A stretch of DNA of 64,000 nt from Roseburia sp. 831b (GTDB lineage: Bacteria; Bacillota; Clostridia; Lachnospirales; Lachnospiraceae): assembly GCF_001940165.2 (NCBI RefSeq), contig NZ_CP135162.1:547501-611500 (forward strand), written 5' to 3'. Shown piece by piece: positions 53,402 through 62,839 of the stretch. The notes under the pieces were generated by a model. The model ran no database searches. It saw only the letters and a list, made by a program, of their open reading frames with translations, and was not told the origin of the DNA. The first letter of the stretch is position 1; each line of letters opens with the position of its first letter. The translations under genes and the position numbers were made by a program.

Positions 53402-53428
53402 TGGGTTCAAGTCCCATCCTCCGCATTA
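53402..53428 (+). repeat. att-like direct repeat, right copy
   Basis: Copy of the T-arm/acceptor end of tRNA-Leu(AAG) with one mismatch in 27 (CTCCGC for TTCCGC). No tRNA body precedes it. It marks the likely right end of the island 51286-53428. Confidence 0.7.
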
Positions 53429-53444
53429 CATTTTAGAGAAAGCC

Positions 53445-53711
53445 ATGAATTTTCAAAAATTTACAGACGAAATTGTAAAGCATCAATACCCGGATAGTTT
53501 TAGTGACATCAAGAAGGCAAATGAAGTTATGTCACAGTTTACGGAGGACATGGAGCATGGAAAAATGCTTGAACTGGTTATCCTTACACCTGAGGGTGAG
53601 TTTATAGGAAGCATGGAAGCATTTGATATTACTGGAAAAACACCTGAACTTGGGCTTTGGATAAAAAGTGCGGATGTGAAGAGATTACTACGAACTCGGG
53701 AAAAACTCTAA
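53445..53711 (+). pseudogene. GNAT acetyltransferase, C-terminally truncated
   Basis: 88 codons from ATG 53445. The N-terminal half of a GNAT fold (MNFQKFTDEIVKHQYPDSFS, LVILTPEGEFIGSMEAFDI, TGKTPELGLWI) breaks off before the acetyl-CoA loop and runs into unrelated residues. The open frame can be extended upstream into the tRNA-like repeat (53391), but that is an accident. Remnant. Confidence 0.55.
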
Positions 53712-53768
53712 ATACGCAAATATATCATATTTTTGATTAGGTATGAAGATAGAATAAGGATACACGAT

Positions 53769-54695
53769 ATGGAACTTGGAAATTTTGAAAAAGAAATCAA
53801 CGACAATAAGATAGAAAAAATTGCTTCAGGTCTTATTCCTGACAAAATAAGAACAATATCCCGCATCTGCGAACAGTGGGGAGAAGCCGAAGATGAGGTA
53901 CGAGAATACGATGTTTATCGAATCGAAACAGATGCAAAAAAATATATCTTAAAGAAGACGGCAAAAAGAGAGGCAGAGATTTATGAATGTTATCTGTCAA
54001 AAGGAGACTTTGCGACACCACACTTTTATGGAGTATTGCAGGACAAAGAGGATTTTTGGATTTGCATAGAGTATGTGAGCGGAAATGATTTGCGGGATAT
54101 GACAGATGAGATAGCGCTTGAGGCAGCAAAGAGCATAAGCAAAATCCAGACAAGCTACTGGACGGAACAATTGGAGGAAATCCCTAAGAATGAGGTGGAA
54201 CAACGTTTCGAGGTGTATTGGAAAAGGATATTGCGTCGTGCATCTTTTGTTGCAGATAAACCCGTTTTAAGAAAAGCATATCAGATGTTTTTGGATCGTC
54301 AGCTGACATGCCCGCGAACCTTATCCAACGGTGATTTTCTGGAGTGGAACGCAATTTATGACGGAACTCACGTTAAAATCATAGATTGGGGATTTGGTGG
54401 AATGATGCCGTATTCACTTGACCTTGCGAGATTCATTGCGCATGCGACAGAGACAAGAAGCACGTTCCCATTTTACATGAATGATAATCAGAAGGAACTG
54501 TTTTTGAATACAGTTTATGAACAGATTCCATCAAAGATTTCCTACGAACAGTTTCGGATGGATGTCAAACTTGCATTGTTAAATGAATACATAGAATTCG
54601 TGGAAGCAGATGAGGATGAAGATGATTGGTATCTGACACATGCTCAGGCACTGGCAGCGGAGATTACACATTCAGAAAGGCAAGAAGTAATATGA
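53769..54695 (+). CDS. aminoglycoside-phosphotransferase-like kinase
   Basis: 308 aa from ATG 53769 (AAGG site). Kinase-like fold: YRIETDAKKYILKKTAKREAEIYECYL (nucleotide-binding Lys and Glu), FWICIEYVSGNDL hinge, then LSNGDFLEWNAI in place of the usual H-x-D-x4-N loop (the first position is Asn, not His) and KIIDWGFGG as the metal-binding DFG-like motif. Many relatives phosphorylate small molecules such as choline, homoserine or aminoglycosides. Resistance cannot be claimed from this sequence. Overlaps the MATE gene by 4 nt. Confidence 0.8.
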   Translation: MELGNFEKEINDNKIEKIASGLIPDKIRTISRICEQWGEAEDEVREYDVYRIETDAKKYILKKTAKREAEIYECYLSKGDFATPHFYGVLQDKEDFWICIEYVSGNDLRDMTDEIALEAAKSISKIQTSYWTEQLEEIPKNEVEQRFEVYWKRILRRASFVADKPVLRKAYQMFLDRQLTCPRTLSNGDFLEWNAIYDGTHVKIIDWGFGGMMPYSLDLARFIAHATETRSTFPFYMNDNQKELFLNTVYEQIPSKISYEQFRMDVKLALLNEYIEFVEADEDEDDWYLTHAQALAAEITHSERQEVI

Positions 54696-56029
54696 AAGAG
54701 AAAAAAGAGGTTACATTTACAGAGGGCTCGGTGTTTCAATCGTTGGTACGATTTGCAATACCGGTATTAGGAGCCTTGATTTTACAGGCAGCCTATGGAG
54801 CGGTCGACCTTCTGGTTGTTGGAAGATTTGGAAATGCAGCGAGTATTTCCGCGGTTGGAACCGGAAGTGCTTTTATGCAGATGGTGACGTTTATTATCAC
54901 AAGTCTTGCGATGGGGTCAACCGTTATCATTGGTCAGCATATCGGGGAGCAGAAGCCGGAAAAAGCGGGAGACACCGTTGGAACAACGATTCTTTTGTTT
55001 GCGGGAATCGGCATAGTCATGACGGTTTTACTGGAACTTTTGGCAAACCAGATTGCAGTTATTTTAAAAGTACCTGCGGAATCATTTGACCTTACCGTTA
55101 CTTATTTAAGAATCTGTTCAGCGGGAATTTTAATCATTATTGCATACAATGTCATCAGTGGTGTGCTGCGTGGAATTGGAAATGCAAATCTGCCGTTTTT
55201 ATTTGTAGGTGTGGCCTGTGTTGTAAATATTGTAGGCGATTTGGTGCTGGTCGGAGTATGCCGTATGGATGTGGCAGGTGCCGCAATTGCAACAATCGCA
55301 GCGCAGACGGTATCGGTTATCATCGCAGTTATGGTATTGATGAAGCATAAACTGCCGATTTCTTTTTCCAAAAAGCAGCTTCGCATTACAAAAGAAGAGC
55401 TAAAGAAAATTTTGAACGTCGGTGTTCCGATTGCAGTGCAGGAGACGATGGTTCAGATTTCCTTTTTGGTCATCAATTCCATTATTAATAACATGGGATT
55501 GAACCAGTCTGCAGGATATGGTGTTGCACAAAAAATTGTATCGTTTATTATGCTGGTGCCATCCTCTGTCATGCAGAGTGTTTCAGCATTTGTGTCACAG
55601 AATGTCGGAGCAGGGAAAAAGGATCGTGCGAAAAAAGGACTTTTTACAGCGATGGCAGCGGGATGCGCAATCGGTTGTGTTATTTTCTGTGCAGGATTTT
55701 TCGGCGGAGCAGGTCTGTCCTCTATTTTTTCGGATGATGCTGCAGTTATCGCACAGAGCGCAAGTTATTTGAAGGGATTCTCACTGGAATGTATTTTGAC
55801 ATGTATTCTTTTCAGCAGTATCGGTTATTTTAATGGAAATGGGAAAAGTATACCGGTTATGATTCAGGGAATCTCATCCGCATTTGGAATCCGTATTCCG
55901 GTTTCTATTTTCATGTCAAAACTTCCCAATACATCTTTGATGCTGGTCGGATTTGCAACTCCGATTACGACCGTGTACGGAATTTTGTTTTTCCTGATTT
56001 GTTTCCAGGTATACAAAAAGAAACTATAA
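54692..56029 (+). CDS. MATE-family multidrug efflux transporter
   Basis: 445 aa, twelve hydrophobic segments in two related halves. Typical motifs: FAIPVLGALILQAAYGAVDLLVVGRFGNAASISAVGTGSAFMQM and, in the second half, VGVPIAVQETMVQISFLVINSIINNMGLNQSAGYGVAQKI. Start ATG 54692 overlaps the kinase stop; the earlier start at 54626 lies inside that gene. Exports drugs or metabolites with Na+ or H+ exchange; the substrate is unknown. Confidence 0.94.
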   Translation: MKEKKEVTFTEGSVFQSLVRFAIPVLGALILQAAYGAVDLLVVGRFGNAASISAVGTGSAFMQMVTFIITSLAMGSTVIIGQHIGEQKPEKAGDTVGTTILLFAGIGIVMTVLLELLANQIAVILKVPAESFDLTVTYLRICSAGILIIIAYNVISGVLRGIGNANLPFLFVGVACVVNIVGDLVLVGVCRMDVAGAAIATIAAQTVSVIIAVMVLMKHKLPISFSKKQLRITKEELKKILNVGVPIAVQETMVQISFLVINSIINNMGLNQSAGYGVAQKIVSFIMLVPSSVMQSVSAFVSQNVGAGKKDRAKKGLFTAMAAGCAIGCVIFCAGFFGGAGLSSIFSDDAAVIAQSASYLKGFSLECILTCILFSSIGYFNGNGKSIPVMIQGISSAFGIRIPVSIFMSKLPNTSLMLVGFATPITTVYGILFFLICFQVYKKKL

Positions 56030-56131
56030 TTTTTGGAAAACTTTTTGAAAAAAATAAAGGAAATTTGCAACTAACGTCGAATTATAATTATGTAGGCTGT
56101 GTAAAAATGCTTTTCAAAAGGAGAAGTTTAC

Positions 56132-57145
56132 ATGTCAATACGTGAAGATATGGAGAAGATGGAGCGTGAGAACTTAAGTCCTTACGCAATGTTGAGTGAA
56201 AATTCACGTGGAAGGGACAGACAGGAGGAAGAATGTGATATCCGTCCGGTGTTCCAGCGTGACAGAGATCGTATTTTACATTGCAAATCGTTCCGTCGAT
56301 TAAAAAATAAGACACAGGTATTTCTGACACCGAAAGGTGATCATTACAGAACCAGATTGTCACACACGTTAGAGGTTTCACAGAATGCGAGAACCGTTGC
56401 AAAGGCGCTTCGTTTAAATGAAGATTTGGTGGAGGCGATTGCGCTTGGCCATGATTTGGGGCATACGCCGTTTGGTCATGCGGGAGAGTTTGTGCTAAAC
56501 AAGATGTGCGAGGCTGGTTTCCGGCATAACGAACAATCCGTGCGGGTGGTGGAAAAGCTGGAAAAAAGTGGAAAGGGTCTTAATCTTACCTGGGAGGTAA
56601 GAGATGGAATCCTGAATCACCAGTCGAAGCTGATGCCACATACGCTAGAAGGTAAGATTGTCCGGTTTTCGGATAAAATTGCTTATGTAAACCACGATGT
56701 GGATGATGCAATTCGTGGGCAGATTATGGTGGAAGAGGATATTCCGCTTGAGATTCGTAAAACGCTGGGATATTCCAACAAGCAAAGGCTGAATACCTTG
56801 ATACATAATATGATTAGCAACAGCATCGGAAGAGACGACATTCGCATGTCAGAAGAAGTCGAGGAGGCAATGTTTGATTTGCGCCACTTCATGTATGAGA
56901 ATGTCTACAAGAATCCGGTTGCAAAAGGGGAAGAAGTAAAAGCAAAGGCAATGATTGAACAGCTTTTCCTGTTTTATATGGATCATGTGGATTTCCTCCC
57001 TGGAAAATATCTTCGGATGATGGAAGAAGGGGAGACGAAAGAACGTGTTGTCTGTGATTACATTGCAGGGATGACAGACCAGTATGCAATCACAAAATTT
57101 AGTGAATATTTCCTCCCGAAAGCATGGCAGGTAGACGGCTATTAG
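56132..57145 (+). CDS. dgt: deoxyguanosinetriphosphate triphosphohydrolase
   Basis: 337-aa HD-domain dNTPase that cleaves dGTP (or other dNTPs) to the nucleoside and triphosphate. Motifs: RTRLSHTLEVSQNARTVAKAL (His), ALGHDLGHTPFGHAGE (HD), HNEQSVRVVEKLE, FSDKIAYVNHDVDDA (Asp). Length fits the clostridial short form. Strong AAAGGAG site. First gene of the dgt-dnaG-rpoD unit. The last 29 coding nucleotides are the first of four tandem 52-bp copies that continue downstream. Confidence 0.95.
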   Translation: MSIREDMEKMERENLSPYAMLSENSRGRDRQEEECDIRPVFQRDRDRILHCKSFRRLKNKTQVFLTPKGDHYRTRLSHTLEVSQNARTVAKALRLNEDLVEAIALGHDLGHTPFGHAGEFVLNKMCEAGFRHNEQSVRVVEKLEKSGKGLNLTWEVRDGILNHQSKLMPHTLEGKIVRFSDKIAYVNHDVDDAIRGQIMVEEDIPLEIRKTLGYSNKQRLNTLIHNMISNSIGRDDIRMSEEVEEAMFDLRHFMYENVYKNPVAKGEEVKAKAMIEQLFLFYMDHVDFLPGKYLRMMEEGETKERVVCDYIAGMTDQYAITKFSEYFLPKAWQVDGY

Positions 57146-57323
57146 TAAAGTAAAAGCTTTCGGGATGACGAAAGCATGGCAGGTAGACGGCTATTAGTAA
57201 AGTAAAAGCTTTCGGGATGACGAAAGCATGGCAGGTAGATGGCTATTAGTAAAGTAAAAGCCTTCGGGATGACGAAGGCATGGCAGGTAGATGGTTACTA
57301 GTAAAGTAAAAGCCTTTGGGATG
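57117..57323 (+). repeat. 4 x 52-bp tandem repeat at the 3' end of dgt
   Basis: Copies at 57117-57168, 57169-57220, 57221-57272 and 57273-57323, contiguous. Copy 1 contains the dgt C-terminal codons KAWQVDGY and stop. At each boundary the end of one copy pairs with the start of the next: GCTTTCG-GGATGA-CGAAAGC twice, then GCCTTCG-GGATGA-CGAAGGC, so three hairpins form and one pair is changed on both sides. Confidence 0.9.
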
Positions 57324-57359
57324 CAATGCAATAGATGGTTTAAGAGAGGTTAGGGAAAA

Positions 57360-59147
57360 ATGCCGTATTTTTCAGATGAAATCATTGAAGAGGTGCGCTC
57401 TAGAAATGATATTGTCGATGTCATATCGCAGTATGTGCGGCTGACCAAGAAAGGCAGTACCTATTTTGGACTATGCCCTTTTCATAATGAAAAGACAGGT
57501 TCCTTTTCTGTTTCGCCCAACAAACAAATGTACTATTGCTTCGGATGTGGAGCCGGTGGAAATGTATTTACATTCCTGATGGAGTATGAGAATTTCACAT
57601 TTGGGGAAGCGATGGAGGAGTTGGCGCAAAGGGCGGGCGTGGAACTCCCAAAACAGGAGTTTAGCGCTGCACAGAGACAGGAAGCAGATAAAAGACAACG
57701 ATTACTTGAGATTAACAAAGAGGCTGCAAAATATTTTTATGTCCTTCTTCGCAGTGAGCGTGGTAAAAGAGCAAAAGAATATTTTAAAAAGCGTGAGCTT
57801 TCGGATGAGACCATGAAAAAGTTTGGTCTTGGCTATTCGGATCAGTACAGCGATGATTTGTATCGCTATCTTCGTTCCAAAGGATATGAGGATGAGATTT
57901 TAAAAGAATCCGGACTGGTGACGATTGACGAAAGACGTGGCGGCTATGATAAATTCTGGAACAGGGCAATGTTCCCGATTATGGATGTCCACAACAAGGT
58001 AATCGGTTTTGGTGGTCGAGTCATGGGAGATGGTGAACCAAAGTATTTAAACTCACCGGAGACCAAGATTTTTGATAAGAGCCGTAATTTGTACGGACTG
58101 AATATTGCAAGAACCACAAAGAAGCCGCAGCTTCTTTTGTGTGAAGGATATATGGATGTCATTGCACTGCATCAGGCAGGATTTGACAATGCGGTGGCAT
58201 CGCTTGGAACGTCGCTTACCAGTGGACATGCCAATTTGTTAAAACGTTATACCAAGGAAGTGTATCTGACCTACGACAGCGATGGCGCTGGGGTGAAGGC
58301 AGCACTTCGTGCGATTCCAATTTTAAAAGAAGTTGGTATAACTACAAAGATAGTTAATATGCGCCCGTACAAGGACCCGGATGAATTTATCAAGGCACTT
58401 GGCGCCGAGGCTTACCAGGAGCGTATCGACCAGGCAGAAAATAGTTTTATGTTTGAAATCCGGATTTTAGAGCAGCAATATGACATGAAAGATCCGGAGA
58501 GCAAAACCGCATTTTTCAATGAGGTGGCAAAAAAGCTGCTTGGATTCCGCGAGGAGTTAGAGCGGGATAACTACATTGAGGCGGTTGCAGCCAAATATCA
58601 GACAGGCTTTGAAAAGTTAAGAAGTCTGGTAAACCATTTTGGCACAATGGGCGGAATCGCCAGAGAACCAGTGAAGTTAAAGAGTGGTATCAATGAGAAA
58701 AAGGGTCTGAAAAAAGACGATGGAATGAAGCAGTCACAGAAGCTGTTACTCACCTGGCTGATTGAAAATACCACACTTTTTCAAAAAATAAAACAATACA
58801 TCGCACCGGAAGATTTCACCGAAGAAATTTATCACCAGGTAGCGACCATACTCTTTGAACAGTACGAACATACCGGAACTGTAAATCCGGCAAAAATCGT
58901 CAGTATGTTTCAAAATGAGGAGGAACAACGAGAGGTTGCAGGTCTTTTTAATGCCACAATCCACAGTGTTGAGACAAAAGAAGACAGGGAGAAAGCATTA
59001 AAGGAAACCATTGTTCGAATCAAGCAAAACAGCATTAATCACCAGTCGGATCACTTAGAACCAACTGATATGGCGGGGCTGCAAAAGCTGATTGCGGATA
59101 AAAGAGCACTTGAACAATTGGAAAGACTGCATATTTCTATTGATTAA
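57360..59147 (+). CDS. dnaG: DNA primase
   Basis: 595 aa. Zinc-binding domain with CPFHNEKTGSFSVSPNKQMYYCFGCGAGG (Cys39-His42-Cys60-Cys63); RNA polymerase core with KFWNRAMFPIMD; TOPRIM signature LLCEGYMDVIALHQAG, then YDSDGAG and YKDPDEF; C-terminal helicase-interaction domain (about 460-595). Makes RNA primers at the replication fork. The start 57360 follows the repeat array by 36 nt, with a GAGAGG/GGG site. Confidence 0.97.
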   Translation: MPYFSDEIIEEVRSRNDIVDVISQYVRLTKKGSTYFGLCPFHNEKTGSFSVSPNKQMYYCFGCGAGGNVFTFLMEYENFTFGEAMEELAQRAGVELPKQEFSAAQRQEADKRQRLLEINKEAAKYFYVLLRSERGKRAKEYFKKRELSDETMKKFGLGYSDQYSDDLYRYLRSKGYEDEILKESGLVTIDERRGGYDKFWNRAMFPIMDVHNKVIGFGGRVMGDGEPKYLNSPETKIFDKSRNLYGLNIARTTKKPQLLLCEGYMDVIALHQAGFDNAVASLGTSLTSGHANLLKRYTKEVYLTYDSDGAGVKAALRAIPILKEVGITTKIVNMRPYKDPDEFIKALGAEAYQERIDQAENSFMFEIRILEQQYDMKDPESKTAFFNEVAKKLLGFREELERDNYIEAVAAKYQTGFEKLRSLVNHFGTMGGIAREPVKLKSGINEKKGLKKDDGMKQSQKLLLTWLIENTTLFQKIKQYIAPEDFTEEIYHQVATILFEQYEHTGTVNPAKIVSMFQNEEEQREVAGLFNATIHSVETKEDREKALKETIVRIKQNSINHQSDHLEPTDMAGLQKLIADKRALEQLERLHISID

Positions 59148-59188
59148 GGACAAAATAGTTAACGAACCATGAGAGGATGAAAACAAAA

Positions 59189-60361
59189 ATGGCAAAAAAG
59201 AAAGAAAATACCGAAAACGTAGAAGCAAAAATGTCTAAAGACGGAGAAAATGCGGAAACAAGAGAAAAATTCCAGGAAAAGTTAAAAGAACTTTTAGCTT
59301 TAGCCAAGAAGAAAAAGAATACATTAGAATATCAGGAAATCAATGAATTTTTCCGCGACATGCAATTGGACGCAGAAAAATTTGAAAAGATTTTGGACTT
59401 CTTAGAGGCAAATAATATCGATGTACTTCGTATTACAGCGGACGACGATTCCGATGACGATATCTTATTAGAGGTAGACGACGAGGAAGAAATCGAAGTA
59501 GAAAAGATTGACCTTTCCGTTCCAGACGGCGTGTCAATCGAAGATCCGGTCCGTATGTACTTAAAAGAGATTGGTAAAGTTCCTCTTTTGAGTGCAGAGG
59601 AAGAAATCGAACTTGCAAAACGTATGGAACTTGGCGACCAGGAAGCAAAGAAACGGTTAGCTGAGGCAAACCTTCGTCTTGTAGTCAGCATCGCAAAACG
59701 TTATGTAGGACGTGGAATGTTATTCCTTGATTTGATTCAGGAAGGTAACCTTGGTCTTATCAAAGCGGTTGAAAAGTTTGATTACCGTAAGGGATACAAA
59801 TTCTCCACTTATGCAACCTGGTGGATTCGTCAGGCAATCACAAGAGCGATTGCAGACCAGGCAAGAACCATCCGTATTCCGGTTCATATGGTAGAGACCA
59901 TCAACAAGCTGATTCGTGTCAGCCGTCAGTTGTTACAGGAATTAGGACGTGAGCCAAGTCCGGAAGAAATCGCAGCCGAGATGAATATGCCGGTAGAGCG
60001 TGTCCGTGAAATCTTAAAGATTTCCCAGGAGCCGGTTTCCCTAGAGACACCAATCGGTGAGGAAGAAGACAGCCATTTAGGTGACTTTATTCAGGATGAA
60101 AATGTTCCGGTACCGGCGGATGCCGCAGCGTTTACACTTTTAAAAGAACAGTTAGAAGAGGTTCTTGGAACACTGACAGAGAGAGAACAGAAGGTATTAA
60201 CCCTTCGTTTTGGTCTTGAGGACGGCCGTGCAAGAACACTAGAAGAAGTTGGAAAAGAATTTAACGTTACACGTGAACGTATTCGTCAGATTGAAGCAAA
60301 GGCACTGCGTAAACTTCGCCACCCAAGCAGAAGCCGCAAGTTAAAAGATTATTTAGAGTAA
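59189..60361 (+). CDS. rpoD: primary sigma factor (sigma-70/RpoD)
   Basis: 390 aa from ATG 59189; the frame also has ATG 59177, but the AGAGGA site ends there, so it is too close. Regions: short acidic 1.1-like N-terminus ([22 protein letters not shown]); 1.2 ([22 protein letters not shown]); 2.1-2.4 ([57 protein letters not shown]); 3; 4.2 ([28 protein letters not shown]). Housekeeping promoter recognition; fits the TTGACA/TATAAT promoters seen here. Downstream of dnaG as in most Firmicutes. Confidence 0.97.
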   Translation: MAKKKENTENVEAKMSKDGENAETREKFQEKLKELLALAKKKKNTLEYQEINEFFRDMQLDAEKFEKILDFLEANNIDVLRITADDDSDDDILLEVDDEEEIEVEKIDLSVPDGVSIEDPVRMYLKEIGKVPLLSAEEEIELAKRMELGDQEAKKRLAEANLRLVVSIAKRYVGRGMLFLDLIQEGNLGLIKAVEKFDYRKGYKFSTYATWWIRQAITRAIADQARTIRIPVHMVETINKLIRVSRQLLQELGREPSPEEIAAEMNMPVERVREILKISQEPVSLETPIGEEEDSHLGDFIQDENVPVPADAAAFTLLKEQLEEVLGTLTEREQKVLTLRFGLEDGRARTLEEVGKEFNVTRERIRQIEAKALRKLRHPSRSRKLKDYLE

Positions 60362-60374
60362 AAGGCATAGGAAT

Positions 60375-61079
60375 ATGATTCAGATATCAGAAAGGCTGCA
60401 GCATGCAGCGGCAATGGTAATGCCAGGTAACCGGCTGGCGGATGTTGGAACAGACCATGGTTATGTCCCGATTTACCTCATTCAAAAAGGAATCATTCCA
60501 AATGCAATTGCAATGGATATTAACGCAGGACCGTTAGAACGCGCAAAAGAGCACATAGAGCAGTACGGATTGGGTGGATACATACAGACCCGGCAATCGG
60601 ATGGTGTCGTTGCTTTGCAGCCGCAGGAGGCAGATAGCATTTTGATTGCGGGAATGGGCGGCGGTCTTGTGATGCACATTCTTACCGATGGGAAAAATGT
60701 GTGTACACAGGCAAAAGAACTGATTTTACAGCCACAGTCTGAGTTAGCGCGTGTCCGTCGATTTTTAGATGAGAATGGATATGTGGTTGACGAAGAAGAC
60801 ATGGTGCTAGAAGAGGGAAAGTTTTATCCGATGATGTGTGTCCACTATGAGAAGGAACATGCAGCCTGTGCGGATGAACTTTCGTATCTGTATGGGAAAA
60901 AACTTTTGAATTCCCAAAACAAAGTGTTGCTGCAGTATTTGCAGCAGGAAAAAAGAATCTACGATGGAATCCGGCAAAACCTTGTAAAAATGGACGATTC
61001 TCCAAAAATTAAAATAAGATTAAAGGAAGTAGAGCAGATTTTAGCGTGGAATCAGAAAGCATTTTCTTATTTTAAATAA
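60375..61079 (+). CDS. trmK: tRNA (adenine-22-N1)-methyltransferase
   Basis: 234 aa. SAM-binding N-terminal domain: ADVGTDHGYVPIYLIQKG, AIAMDINAGPLERAKEHI, LIAGMGGGLVMHILTDG and ELILQPQSELARVRRFL, all typical of TrmK; a helical C-terminal domain follows. It methylates A22 in the D-loop of some tRNAs. It lies 13 nt after rpoD, its usual place in Firmicutes. The nif3-like gene that often follows is absent. Confidence 0.93.
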   Translation: MIQISERLQHAAAMVMPGNRLADVGTDHGYVPIYLIQKGIIPNAIAMDINAGPLERAKEHIEQYGLGGYIQTRQSDGVVALQPQEADSILIAGMGGGLVMHILTDGKNVCTQAKELILQPQSELARVRRFLDENGYVVDEEDMVLEEGKFYPMMCVHYEKEHAACADELSYLYGKKLLNSQNKVLLQYLQQEKRIYDGIRQNLVKMDDSPKIKIRLKEVEQILAWNQKAFSYFK

Positions 61080-61135
61080 ATAGACTACAAATATAGTTGA
61101 AATATTGAAAAATGCCTGGTTAGGGGGGGATTACG

Positions 61136-62815
61136 ATGGCAGCAGAAGAAATAACAGTCAAAGTAGAAGGCGAGGAAAGACAATATCCAACCGGAGTAAG
61201 CATCCAGAAGATTGCGAAAGATTATCAGAATAAATATCAGGATGATATTGTTCTTGCAATCATGGATGGAAAATTAAAAGAATTGAATGCAACATTAGAT
61301 GCAGACGGTGAGATTGACCAGTTTGTGACAAGTGCGGATAAGATGGGCAATAAGGCATATCGAAGAAGTATGACACTTTTGATGCAGCGCGCGATTCATA
61401 ATTGCTGGGGCGAACAGCATATTGTTGTACATGTGATGTATTCGCTTGGAAATGGTTATTATTGTGAGCTTGTTACCGGTCAGCCTGGAAAGGTGATTCC
61501 TGTGACACAGAAGATGATAACCGAATTAAAACAAGAAATGCGAAAGCTGGTTGAGGAAGATATTCCGTTCAAAAAGGAAAGTATCAATACCGATGATGCG
61601 ATTGCCCTGTTCCATGAACTTGGTATGACAGATAAAGAAAAACTGTTCCGTTATCGCAGAAGCTCCAAGGTAAATTTATATGAACTCGGTCATTACAAAG
61701 ACTATTTTTATGGCTATATGGTTCCATCCACAGGCTATTTAAAATATTTTGATTTGACATTGTTTGAGGATGGCTTCATGCTGTTGTTCCCGTCAAAGAA
61801 TTCCAAAGTGGTGGATGAATTCAAACCATCTATGATGTTATTTGACACCTTAAAACATTCAAGAGAATGGGGCGAAATGTTAAAGATGGGAACCATCGGC
61901 GCATTGAACGACCGTATTGCAAGCGGTGAGATGCAGCAGATGATTTTAAGTCAGGAAGCGCTCATGGAGGAACGTATCGGAAAGCTTGCGGAGACGATTA
62001 TCAGCACAGGAAATCGTAAATTTGTCATGATTGCAGGGCCGTCTTCCTCTGGAAAGACCACGTTTTCCCATCGTCTGTCGATTCAGCTGGCAGCAAAGGG
62101 GGCAAAACCGCATCCATTTCCACTGGACGATTATTATCTAGACCGTGATAAAGCACCAAAGGATGAAAATGGGGAACCGGATTTAGAGGCATTAGAAGCA
62201 CTCGATGTCGAACTGTTTAATCATGACATGCAAGAGCTCCTTCAGGGAAAAAGAGTGGAACTTCCGGTTTTCAATTTTAAGACAGGAAAAAGAGAGTACA
62301 AAGGAAGATACATGCAGCTTGGACCAGACGATATTTTAGTCATCGAAGGAATCCATGGGTTGAATGATAAACTTTCCTATTCTTTACCGGCTGAGAGTAA
62401 ATTTAAAATCTACATTAGTGCGTTGACACAGCTTAACATTGATGAACATAACTGTCTCCCGACAACAGATGGAAGACTGATTCGCCGTATTGTGCGTGAT
62501 GCAAGAACAAGAGGAACTTCTGCTAGAGAGACCATCGCAATGTGGCCTTCCGTAAGAAGAGGGGAAGAACGCAATATTTTCCCATTTCAGGACAGCGCGG
62601 ATGTGATGTTTAACTCCGCCTTGATTTACGAACTGGCAGTGCTAAAAGTGTATGCAGAACCGCTTCTTTTTGCAATTGAGAAGGATTGTCCGGAATATTT
62701 AGAGGCGAAACGTCTCCTGAAATTCTTAGACTACTTCCTGCCAATGCCAAGCGAAGGAATCAACCAGAATTCTATTTTACGTGAATTTATTGGTGGAAGC
62801 TGTTTCCAGGTGTAG
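61136..62815 (+). CDS. TGS-domain nucleoside kinase (uridine kinase-like)
   Basis: 559 aa. N-terminal TGS-like domain (about 1-65) and a domain like the ThrRS editing-associated region (about 70-230; MTLLMQRAIHNCWGEQHIVVHVMYSLGNGYYCEL), then a P-loop kinase of the uridine/phosphoribulokinase family (about 290-545): MIAGPSSSGKTTFSHRL (Walker A), FPLDDYYLDRD, VIEGIHGLN and RLIRRIVRDARTRG. Proteins of this layout are annotated as nucleoside kinases; acceptor unproven. A GGGGGGA site precedes ATG 61136. Confidence 0.9.
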   Translation: MAAEEITVKVEGEERQYPTGVSIQKIAKDYQNKYQDDIVLAIMDGKLKELNATLDADGEIDQFVTSADKMGNKAYRRSMTLLMQRAIHNCWGEQHIVVHVMYSLGNGYYCELVTGQPGKVIPVTQKMITELKQEMRKLVEEDIPFKKESINTDDAIALFHELGMTDKEKLFRYRRSSKVNLYELGHYKDYFYGYMVPSTGYLKYFDLTLFEDGFMLLFPSKNSKVVDEFKPSMMLFDTLKHSREWGEMLKMGTIGALNDRIASGEMQQMILSQEALMEERIGKLAETIISTGNRKFVMIAGPSSSGKTTFSHRLSIQLAAKGAKPHPFPLDDYYLDRDKAPKDENGEPDLEALEALDVELFNHDMQELLQGKRVELPVFNFKTGKREYKGRYMQLGPDDILVIEGIHGLNDKLSYSLPAESKFKIYISALTQLNIDEHNCLPTTDGRLIRRIVRDARTRGTSARETIAMWPSVRRGEERNIFPFQDSADVMFNSALIYELAVLKVYAEPLLFAIEKDCPEYLEAKRLLKFLDYFLPMPSEGINQNSILREFIGGSCFQV

Positions 62816-62839
62816 AACCTTAAGGCAGGCTTTTGAAGC

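Noticed and set aside
53391..53444. Extension of the truncated GNAT gene into the tRNA-like repeat
   Set aside because: The codons are those of the duplicated tRNA 3' end, and ATG 53445 starts the recognisable GNAT sequence.
57117..57323. CRISPR array
   Set aside because: Repeats are contiguous 52-bp copies with no unique spacers, and the first is the coding end of dgt; no cas genes are near.
59177..59188. ATG 59177 as rpoD start
   Set aside because: The purine-rich ribosome site ends at this codon; ATG 59189 has usable spacing and gives the usual MAKKK start.
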